64,000 nt of DNA from Mansonella perstans (lineage: Eukaryota > Nematoda > Chromadorea > Rhabditida > Onchocercidae), in assembly GCA_037074765.1 (NCBI GenBank), contig JBAMDO010000564.1, positions 62,001-126,000 on the forward strand. The letters run 5' to 3'. Every line of letters starts with the position of its first letter. The first letter of the stretch is position 1. Position numbers and translations under genes: made by a program. Below the pieces are notes generated by a model, which saw only the letters and a program-made list of their open reading frames with translations, was not told where the DNA came from and did no database searches. Of this stretch, positions 25,132-34,526 are shown piece by piece.

Positions 25132-28100
25132 TCATACGCTCATATTTCTTACATCATCGGCAAGCTTTTTGAATTCACCAACAGCCACTAAGAAGTCGGG
25201 TCGAGAGATGGCATTAAAAATAGGCTGGACAAATTGCGCGAAAATCTTGTCGCATCTCTGCAAAAAATTGCTAAAATAATATGTAAATGAACGATGAAAG
25301 AGAACGAAACACAGCAACAATTCTCAAATCTCTTCTCGGATATGGAAACGATAACGCATTCAGATATTAGGTTAAATATCATTTATTATTCTTACCTTTA
25401 GCTTTTCCTCTCTAATAGCCGTAATTGCTCGTTGGATGCGTGGTGGTCGAATCTGGTTTACTTCATTTATTGAAATGTCGGTGGGTAATTTGTCTTGAAG
25501 CAGCATCTCTGGTGGTTGCAGAAGAACTACTGTAACATCTCTTAGTTGCATATTCGACCATTCTGATAGATGATAATCAGCGTCATATACTCCATAAATG
25601 AATGGAATGTATACTTCTTGTGGCAGATAACGTCCACATTTGATGATATAAGCTAAATTGGATTGTAATTAAAGCAGTCAGATAGTTCAAAATAATAGAA
25701 GTCTATTGACGGAATTTCTTTATGATATATGGTGCAATCGTCGATGCTTCAGAATGATAACTCGAAAATTTCATGTTCATATAAACTAATACTTTCAGTT
25801 AGTTTAAAGAGAGCAAATACATCTCAACAATATCAAACAAGAAATGCGCGTTTATGGGACGGTAAAACGAACCATTTATGATCAAATATTCTATGCGTTG
25901 CAATCGATCTAATAATTGAGCTGTGAACATTTGCTTCATAATGGAATCCATCAGAGATAAGTTCTGCAGTGACATTTGTTTTATTTGTTCATTCTGTTCT
26001 GTCATTTCGACAGAACAGAATGAAACAACTGAAATGGAATTTTCTTGGGATAATTAGCACGAAAAGGATAAATCTGAGGATAAAATAGCGATGAGGATAA
26101 GAGCATTGCACAGCATAAGATGAATTTGCATGCTCATTTATACCTTGCTTCATTTCTGAAGTCTGTTTGTATTCTGTTTTTATTTCTTCTGAAATAACAT
26201 AACGCTATACTACTGTACTTCTTTTTAATATGTGACAGAATATTCTGAAGGCAATATCTGGAACTTGTCTTTTTCTTTCGTCCTTTCATCTTTCATAATT
26301 TTCGATGCAAGACCACCTGCAATTTATACAATTGATAATGGAATAATTTCAATATAAAATATGAATAAGATCGGAAAATTTATTGAAAATATGAACTTAC
26401 CACTTAGATTTCGCCTCTTTTTATTTACAACATGTAAGTAGCCTTCCTCAGTGTTTTCGTGATTAGTATGCTCTCCGTGGAATGATGAAATTCGAAGGCA
26501 GCCTTTAGTTGTATCAGTATGCAAACGAAATCTGGCCGTACAACCTAACGAAAGATAATTTTGATTTGGTCGTTGGCCGCCACCTAAAAAATGAATGTGA
26601 TATTTCGTTCTCTAAGACAAGTCTTGAGAGCACCTAATTGTTTATCAGATTTAGTATTTGCTTTATTTATATAGTTCAACAACAAAATTGAATATATTCA
26701 CTTTAATTTAATTCTCTGATAGAAACTTTATATGAATTATCCTGAAGTAATAATAGAAAACGATAATTTCTTTTAACCAATTTTTTTTTGTGATGACATA
26801 GGTCATTCATTTCTCTCTATTCACGTTGCTTATCACGTTTATTTATGTATTTTCAAATTATTAAGACGAATAAAGTTGTAATATGTGATTTATTACAATT
26901 GATGGCTGCTTTTTGACTAATGATGCATTCATTTGTATAGGTAATGGAATGAAATACGGTTCATTTGTAATAGCATGAAGCTACTAGTAATCTCAATTTT
27001 TTTTTCATATAAAGAAAAAAAATTTGGCTTTGATTGTCATTTATTCGTTATTTTGTGGTTAAAAAAGTGCTGGCTGGTTAGATCTTTGAAATTATTCATT
27101 CTAATACTGCCAATCTTCGTGATATTAAGGCAGCAGCTGGCGGACACAATTTTTAAATTTGGTGAAATGCTAATTCATGATATAATGCTAGTTAAAGTGA
27201 TAAAAATGACTAACCACTATGTAAAAAAAGAAATTAAATGATCTCGTAAATATGGTATTATGGGGAGAAAATGAAGTGATAATTATCGATTTCATCATTT
27301 GCTATTTTGCCTAAATCTGTTTAAAAGTTCTCCTAAAAAATTTTGAAAACTTTTATTTATCATCTTTCTTCCTACTGCTTAGAATGATTGTCCCCGAGCT
27401 CCAAAGACAATATTAATTAGTTTGATAATGTTCTATTTTCAATCCTATCCAGTGTCATAGTTACAGCTCAGCAGTATGACCAGTGGCTAGCAGCTGGAGT
27501 GGAAGAGCGACAAAGGAAACTGGTAAACCGGCTGGTGGAAATGGTTGATGTAAACAATCATCCATCAACCGCAACAGTTTTTCTTGGATTAATATCCAAT
27601 TCTCTCGCAATCTCTGTATCTTAGCTGATATCTTAACTAATAAATGATACTTAAAGATTGTAAAGTCCGTCAACCTAAATAAAAATCATGTTGTGATAAG
27701 ATTGCTTTTAGGCGTCTTTCGACCGTCAAATGACAGGAAAATTGCACTTCTTCTTTTTCAATCATTTTAGTGAATGAATTCAGCGTTTTACCAAAGTTTT
27801 CTGTCTACACTCACTAAAATGTTTCAAAACAACAAAATCAGTTGGCTATTTGATAATAAAGCAATCACCGATGACCCATGGAGTAGTGCTGGTATATTAA
27901 ATAATTTTACATTATGCCCTATTAATTCTGTTAAATTTATTCCAAAATATCAAAAAACTAAGCAGCGATTGAATTCATTTTCGAAAATACAATTTGCCGA
28001 TTTTCGTGAAGTTTTCGCGAAGAATGAAAGAAAAAAGTGAAACGTTACCTCTTCTACGTGGAGTCCCGTAATGAGCACAATGAAACACTATATATTTATA

Positions 28101-29114
28101 TTTAAAGCGCCCAATCACTTGCCCTTCACCATCTCGAAGAACCTCAGAACTAGCCACTCTATATGGATAACTTCCTACGACCTTATAAGCTTCAAATGCT
28201 TCTTGGAATTCGTCAAAACTGAAAGAAAGGAAAAAATCAAAACAACTATTTAATTATAATAATTGCAGTTCTTTCCTGGTATTGCAGCAATCTCCTCTTT
28301 AGAGTTATGTGCTTTATTAGAAGGACACAGAGTACCATTGAAATTCGGCTCCGTCGTGAATATGTGAAGCCTCAAATCGAAGTTCTTCTTGTTCCGCTGG
28401 AGTGAATGCCGAGAATGTCTTATTACCGTATCGCTGATTGAAATTTATTAATTTAAATCCAATCTGTTTTTCCTTAGCACTTGATGAAGCTGAAATTATA
28501 ATTTCAAATTAAATTGAAGAAAATAAGAGAAAATTGGAAATCTCCAAAAACGAACTTCTTCCAGTAACACAGAAGGGTCACCAAGCTCTCACCATTTCTG
28601 ATACATTTGACCTCCTCATCGCTTCTATTATGCGAACTTTTCTTACGAAGTTGTTCATCTGATACTGAATTATCCAGCACTTTATCTTGACCATCTCTGT
28701 TACTTTAATCAATAGGCCTTTCCTTCATCTTATCAGCACATAGCTGTATAATATTTTTTGTTTTACTTTCACTTTGCTCGTTGTTATGTTCTAAAAGGAC
28801 TCGCTCTTTCAAAGATTGTGCCTCCTTCTGAAAATATTTATATTCTAAAAAGCGTTTTTAAAAAGCTAACGAATTATATGGCTAATAAATTTAGGCTTGC
28901 GCTTATTTCGACTTGATCCATTTCCAATTATCACTATATCACATTCTTCATTCACTGAAACTGAGCATACCTGATTAATCAATTATCTTCATTACCATAA
29001 TCAATTTCTTTAGTTTTTTTTTTAAAATAAATTTCGATGATAACATTTGATGAAACTCGTACGGATCTTCTTGTACCTACCAAAAGTTTGCATTCCAATT
29101 TCAGTTTGTTTCAT
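25132..29114 (-). CDS. Protein with FAR1/ZSWIM-type zinc-binding DNA-binding domain
   Basis: Well-supported exons: the end of exon D (about 28701-28593), 28489-28336, 28218-28049, 26583-26401, 26028-25873, 25652-25396 and 25257-25132 (stop), all in matching phase. The core reads FDEFQEAFEAYK, then FHCAHYGTPRRRGGGQRPNQ, then SLGCTARFRL, then SFHGEHTNHE. This is the C-x-x-C...H-x-H arrangement of the FAR1/ZSWIM3-like N-terminal module related to MULE transposase DNA-binding domains. No SWIM or transposase domain follows. Instead there is a helical Gln/Met-rich segment and a roughly 170-residue C-terminal region I do not recognise, so a nuclear DNA-binding role is inference. The 5' end is uncertain: a short ATG exon (29114-29081) and an exon at 28827 look plausible, but an in-frame TAA (28707-28705) stands between them and the clear exons, and only weak splice sites could remove it. 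Confidence 0.65.
25988..26024. repeat. Perfect 16-bp inverted repeat inside a coding exon
   Basis: Arms 25988-26003 and 26009-26024 are exact reverse complements around a 5-base loop. The repeat lies at the 5' edge of the exon beginning at 26028, four bases inside the acceptor, and codes for the polar stretch SFCSVEMTEQNE. The transcript could fold into a strong hairpin next to the 3' splice site. Confidence 0.9.
27469..28040 (+). CDS. Possible nested coding exons in an intron, opposite strand (unknown)
   Basis: Inside the 1.46-kb intron between 28049 and 26583 of the minus-strand zinc-domain gene, the plus strand holds two coding-looking frames. One follows the acceptor TTACAG near 27467 and runs to TAG at about 27620 (it contains QYDQWLAAGVEERQRKLVNR). 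The other is an 88-codon frame at 27774-28040 starting with ATG. A shorter segment (ANLRDIKAAAGGHNF) lies at about 27080-27138. I cannot join them in phase. The minus strand at 27673-27461 is also open. Either a nested gene, a relic, or chance; no family recognised. Confidence 0.3.
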
Positions 29115-29187
29115 CAATCCTCTCTTTGTGTCGGGAAAAAATTTTGTCGCGCAATCTTTTGTGAATTGAGTGTGTTCAATTGAATGT

Positions 29188-29627
29188 AGGAACACCTCGA
29201 AGTTGGGTAACTGAACCCTTTTATTAGAGCGCAGAGTAAGTTGAATGATAAGTAACAGAATATAGCAGTTAAGAGTTAACTGAATAGAATGAGCGAAGCT
29301 TGGAATGTTTGCTTGGAATGAATCTTGGAATGTAACTTGGAATGAATGACTTGATTCATTCCAATCTTGGAAAGTTTTGGAAGGTTTTGCTTGGAATGAA
29401 GATTGCGATTTGAGTAACAGTTTATATAGTCGAGAAGAAGAGGCGGATCTAGTCATTTGATGGCCAGAAATCCTTTCATATAAGCCGATTAATGGCTTAA
29501 TATAACAGATCATGATGTGATAAGATAAGAAATAGTGAAGGGAAGACACGGGATCTGGCGATGAAAGGTAATTATAGTAAAAGCAAATTATAAATAATGA
29601 CATAAAAGTTTGAGAATAATTCTAACA
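29188..29627 (-). mobile_element. Probable solo LTR (retrotransposon), minus orientation
   Basis: Read on the minus strand, the block begins TGTTAG at 29627. It has a TATA box (CTATATAAAC) at about 29430-29421, a polyadenylation signal AATAAA at about 29223-29218, and ends near GGTGTTCCT (29188) or CCTACA (29185). This U3-R-U5-like order over about 440 bp is what a retroviral-type LTR shows. Imperfect 5-base flanks (AATGT on the left, GATGT on the right) could be a target-site duplication. No internal gag/pol sequence is present. The middle carries degenerate TTGGAATGA-type repeats and a small hairpin at about 29338-29363. Family (BEL/Pao is my guess) and exact ends are uncertain. Confidence 0.6.
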
Positions 29628-29703
29628 GATGTAATTATACAATTATAGTATGGGAAAAAATTCAAGAGGTAAAATCACGGAAAATACTCCTTATGATCTT
29701 ATT

Positions 29704-30623
29704 TTAAGTTTCGCGACTTTCGCGACACTTTGCAGCAGCTTCTACTGCACTTCTATCACTGTTCTCCGCTTTTCCAACTTGCTCAATTATTTGCAGTTCT
29801 GCAGCTGAAGTAGTCGACTTAGCTTGCATTGATAAATTCCATAGATTATGGTTTGTAATCATTATATTTTGCAAATTCATGGATATTACTATGCTTGTAA
29901 ATATTGTTCCACTTCAACAATACTCTAATACTTATTGATACACTTACATTGAGATCAGCTCTTTGAAATTCTTCCACATACTGTGAAGTTGTGGCAAGAA
30001 CTTCAATTGTATCTCTTAATGATGCCATTTTAGACTAAAATGAAATTTTGCTAATTAAATAAGCCAAGTTAATATGTTTCTCAAACTGCCATTTTGCTAA
30101 TTGAACCCAATATTAGAAGCTTAATAATTGTTTCAATTAAAAAGGGAATGAAAAACGGCCAATTATTTTAATAAATTAATTAGCAAAATGAATAAAAAAA
30201 AAAATAGATTTAAACAATTTTCTATGATTACAACAATTTTTTTTTTTAAGTGATTAGAAAGAAAGTTTTGCAACAGTTAGAAAAAAAGGAAAGCAAAAAA
30301 AGCAATTATCGCGGTCAGAGATGTCAACGAGCAATCGTTGACTGATTCCTACTGCTGTAACAAGCTGACCTCAAATGTTATGGTCTCTTTTTTGACCTCA
30401 ACCTCTGATCTTCCAATTGCTATATTCTTTTTTTTTGCCTGATAACATTCAAATATGTTTCTTTTTCTTCACTTTTCATTATTCATTTGACGCGATAATT
30501 GCGATAGTTGCTTTCAACAGGGAAGCAGAAGAGAGTGGACAATGATTGTAAGAGGGATCTACTGTCCATCTCTTCAGCATTCTCAGTCCATTCTTTCACT
30601 TCATCATCCCAAAAACAATCCAT
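29704..30623 (-). CDS. Small protein of unknown function
   Basis: Three exons in matching phase: 30623-30492, 30034-29948 and 29817-29704, giving 110 residues. The ATG follows a CATCAG acceptor-like site, so the mRNA may be trans-spliced or have further upstream exons. Exon 2 also has an ATG six bases after a TTTTAG acceptor, which would give a shorter 64-residue product by trans-splicing. The protein is acidic at the N-terminus (FWDDEVKEWTENAEEM) and helical in the middle (LRDTIEVLATTSQYVEEFQR), with an Ala/Glu-rich polar tail. No signal peptide or membrane segment. Reminiscent of small coiled-coil adaptor subunits, but I cannot name one. Confidence 0.45.
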
Positions 30624-30719
30624 CTGATGTAGATGAAAACAATTATTTTCAATTTCAAATATGTGATTAGATTTTAAAAGAATTCTAAAATGAGATATAA
30701 TTTTTCGGAAAAAATTTCT

Positions 30720-30960
30720 CAATTACTGATCGAAAATTCTTGACTGATTATCACAGCTAAATTGGTTAAAGTTATTTCATCTTCCGCTAATTTCATGATA
30801 ATATGAATGATCTTAAAATAAGCTGAAAAAAAAAGACAAAAACTCTTAATTTTTATCTCTAAACAATTAATTCGCTGCTCAAACGAGTTGCTAAGATTAG
30901 GATTGATAAAAATGCCTCTAATATCAAATTCAATCCATGGAAAGTATGTCAATAAATTTT
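30720..30960 (-). CDS. Loose exons upstream of the small gene (unknown)
   Basis: Two minus-strand segments join in phase 1: about 30926-30846 (contains NPNLSNSFEQRINCLEIK) and 30829-30722 (contains MKLAEDEITLTNLAVIIS, then TGA). The acceptor TTTTTTTTCAG at 30830 is strong. They do not join in phase to the exon starting at 30623, so they are either the end of a separate gene or an alternative 5' part of the small gene. No motif is recognised. Confidence 0.35.
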
Positions 30961-31397
30961 TCCAAATTATGTAGATCGATTTCAGAGTTATGAAGCTCTA
31001 TAAAGATTTCATAAAAATCTCAACTGATAAAATAATTCTCTTTTTTTTCCTTCATTTTTTTCAAATTTTCTTTCTATTACATTCATTTCGTTGTGAATTT
31101 TTTTCAATCCAAGTTCATATAACCCAATTTAATTGACAATGGATCTGATAGCGATCAAAGGAGATGGAACAAGAGAGAGTAACAAGCGTCCATAATGATG
31201 GACATCAGCTTGCGGATTGGTCAGCTGATATAGTTTTCAGCTCAGCAACATAGTACATTTATTACAAACAAAGAGTTGCACTTCCCGTTGTTTTTTCCAC
31301 AGTTTTATCTGTCCACTACTTTCCTTGACCATTACTTTGGCATTTTCTCACTTACACAGAAGAGAGAGAGAGAGAATCCGTATGGTCAGTCTACTTC

Positions 31398-31652
31398 TTG
31401 AAAGAAGTCGTGATAACCAAAATGTCTAGAAGTGGCGGGAAAACCCGAAGTAACCAAATGTACACAAGTGGCGGGAAAACAATTCTGCTTCCGCTCATTG
31501 TATTATCCTCAGAAAACATTCTTCTCTCGATTATTCAACCCGAGAAATCTTCACCTCCATCATTTCACCTGCAGCATTATGGTGGATGTTTTCATGAAAT
31601 TTCTGATCACGCCAAAATGTTTACAGTTAACTTTGAAAATGTAAATATTTAA
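31398..31652 (+). other. Open frame with unknown status in a divergent promoter-like region
   Basis: An 84-codon plus-strand frame is followed by a GTAAAT donor-like sequence. Its N-terminal part contains a repeated SGGKT that is simply the translation of a duplicated GGCGGGAAAAC DNA motif. This suggests the block is regulatory DNA rather than protein coding. A GA-rich run (31364-31374) lies just upstream. Confidence 0.25.
31430..31480. promoter_or_regulatory. Paired E2F-like sites
   Basis: The 15-base word AAGTGGCGGGAAAAC occurs at 31430-31444 and again at 31466-31480, 36 bp apart. Its reverse complement contains TTTCCCGCC, the classical E2F/DP site. Two exact copies in otherwise AT-rich DNA suggest a cell-cycle-type promoter for a flanking gene. 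Confidence 0.5.
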
Positions 31653-33484
31653 TTATCATAAGTCGATTTCTCAAAAGAAATGAAGTTTGCAAAATGATGA
31701 GAAAAAAATTTGAAAAAATTTTACAAAATATTTTTCACAAAGTATTTGAATAAAATTTTAGCCGTAACAAACACTTGTTCTTTTTTAAGAAACTAGCCCA
31801 TTTATCAATTGAAACAAACAATTTCATCTAAATTCTGAATCTCTTTTTTTTCTTTCAACGTGCCAATTCCGTGAAGAATTGACGTAACAAAAATGAGTTA
31901 TACAAACAAACAAGCAATATATGATCAATGGACAAAATTGACTCTAGCGTATAAAAATGAGCTTTTTGTAAGCTGCCACGGTATTAATCATAAAGGTTAA
32001 GCTCTCACATATTGTTCGTCTACGTGACCTACGTGTGATTATCAATGCTATAGCCATATGCATACGTGCAAAATACATTTATGACATCTCATCCATTGTT
32101 AGCTTAAATCTATCTGATCTTTTTAATTTTACTTACAGATTCTTTGAATCTTCCTCTGAATCGTCCTCTGAGCATCATCCTCTGAACTTGCACAAATCAG
32201 CAAGTTACGTGACATTTCATAGAAGATGTGCAGAGTCAGAATGAGGATTGATTCCATCATACTCCAAGATGATTCTCAAGATGGATTCCATCCATCATAC
32301 TGCAAACATTTATAAATTGTGCAATTTTAGTTGAATAAGTTGAAATTTAAAAAAAAAAAAAACTCTATCCATTCGTTTTGTTTTGAATATTAATAATTGA
32401 GCAGAGCAGTTTCATTTGAGTAATATGTGAAAATCATACTGTTTTATATTACTTTGATAATTATTAAAGGAAAAAGGTACAAAGATGTGTTAACCCCATA
32501 GCATGTAAATGATATAATTACTTTTGAGATAAAAGTTTTTAAATGGGCAAATTAATGCCTTAATTAATTGTTGCAAACAAATTTACCAACAAAAGTTCAT
32601 TTGAGATTTAGGAGAATAAAACAAATTTAAATAAAACAGAATAAACAGATTTAGGCATGTAAAAAAAAATCAATAGGTGAAAGACTAAAATTTATGGTAT
32701 CATCAGGTAAGATTAAAGATAAGTAAATGTTGTAAGAGATATTAATAGGTGGAACATTTGTCGTAAATTTGCATATTTCCATTCAGCAATTCATCTAAAT
32801 AAACTTCTAATCGCATTTAGAATTTATGGAAATTTTTGCATTTTTCAGAGCGATTCATTTTTCCTTCATTGCTTGCTGATTTTTCTCTTCGATTTGGTTG
32901 ATATTTTGGATTTTACATCTTTTTGGTCAAACAAAATTGTGAAGGTAAAATTTGATTTGTGTGAAGCGAAATAAAACTTTTTCTAATTATAAGAAAGCAA
33001 GGAAGAATTTTAAGAAATATTTAGCAGCTAATCTTTAGAGATCTTTTAGAGTGAATTCAAGTTTAATTTTAGAATAGATTAAACTATAACTATAAAGTAT
33101 AACCTTTAAGATTTTGGGTTATTAATTACATTTGACCTCTTGCTTAGATTTGCAAAGATTGCATAATTAATTACATTTACATTAGAAGAATTGTTTGCTT
33201 CAAATAATTAACTGGTGTTTTTATAAAGGAATATGTACACGGAATTGAAGGAATTGATCAATTTTCTAGCTATTTATATGCACTATCGAATTCCACGACG
33301 TCGAGTAAAATTAAATTTTTCTTTCTTTCCTATTTGTTTTATTGATAATAACCTATCATTGAAAAATGAAAAAAAAAAATTTATAACAATGTAAAGAATT
33401 AGCATTGAAATTGATATTTTAATAAATTCAATCAATTCAGATTTGATATTTTGATAAATCCAATCAATTCAGATTTGTTTATTC
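31653..33484. other. Spacer
   Basis: No gene is supported. A short open frame at 32035-32244 has CCTCTGA-type repeats. A short direct repeat containing TTTGATATTTTGATAAAT-like sequence lies at about 33410-33480, just before the next plus-strand candidate exon. Confidence 0.4.
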
Positions 33485-34425
33485 ATGGAAAGTTATGGTA
33501 ATCATCTCGCGGGAAGATTTTCGAAAAAATGGAATACAGAAGAACCAAAATATGGTTAGTCAGATAATTATAGCTAATTACGGATTATTTATTTATCTAT
33601 TAACAATTTGATGAAGTTTAAACAATTAGCAGTTTAATTATTTTCGGCTTTTTGTAAAAAGAAAATTATTGAATTTTTGCAAGATTTTTGGATATTCTTG
33701 GATTTTATCCTGGCAAACTTATTATTGTAGCAATGTTTAGTGAAAGATACAGAGTGAACATAGTGCGAATTTATTCTGAAATTCTAATTGATACGTGTAG
33801 GTATAGTACTAAGGCTCTACTGCGAAAGGCAAATGAATTCGGAGCTAAAATAGTTTTAATATCTACTCTTAAATAAAACGATTAATGAAATGTATGCATT
33901 GAATATTGTTTGTTTGCGTAAGCTGAAAGTTAAATATAAATTGATTCGTTTTAAAAATGAATTTCATCCGAAATTCAGTTTAAACTTGTAGTATTTACAG
34001 GAGAAAAAGAACGAACATTGATAATCAAAATGGGAGATTGTCTGGATGCAATTTTTGTAACAATCGCAACAAGTATTGGTGTTGCTGAAGAAGATCTTGC
34101 AGCATGTTTTCCATGTTTGTTTGATTTAATTCATGCGCATCATTTCTTTTAACTTTGTTCAAATCTTGATAAATTATTAGTTCCTCAAGTTATAAAAGTA
34201 CTATTTCTTGAAGCACCAATGTTACTTTTCTGCAATCCTGGTGAAGTATCCTGCCACGAGATGAATTGTACGAGTGTTATCACTGTTTGGATAGGAGATG
34301 TTAATGCTGATATAAATTACACGCCTATGCCAAATGGTATTGCATTCTTCTGCGAGACCTCGAAGGCACTATATGATGTTCTAAATAGCAATGGTAACCT
34401 TCCGGATAAAACAGATGAGTTTTAA
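33485..34425 (+). CDS. Unassigned exons of a possible gene (unknown)
   Basis: Coding-looking pieces: an ATG exon at 33485-33555 (begins MESYGNHLAGRFSKK; donor GTTAGT), a frame at about 33679-33800 (contains FLDILGFYPGKLIIVAM), one at about 34002-34070 (contains KMGDCLDAIFVTIAT; donor GTATTG) and one at 34181-34425 (contains FCNPGEVSCHEMNC; stop TAA). The last two join in phase 1, and the second can join the third. The first exon does not fit the second in phase, so a piece is missing or the gene is broken. It ends about 100 bp before the next gene on the same strand, close enough for an operon. No family recognised. Confidence 0.35.
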
Positions 34426-34526
34426 CTAACTAATAACTAATACGATTTATGCACATCATTCATCCAAATTTTTTCTTTTGCATTCTGCAGATTGATCGTG
34501 CTGGAAATTCGACAGTGAATTAGATC

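Noticed and set aside
29022..29603. 193-codon minus-strand open frame with SFQ-type repeats
   Set aside because: It is the LTR read through; the repeats are degenerate DNA repeats and it has no protein-like domain.
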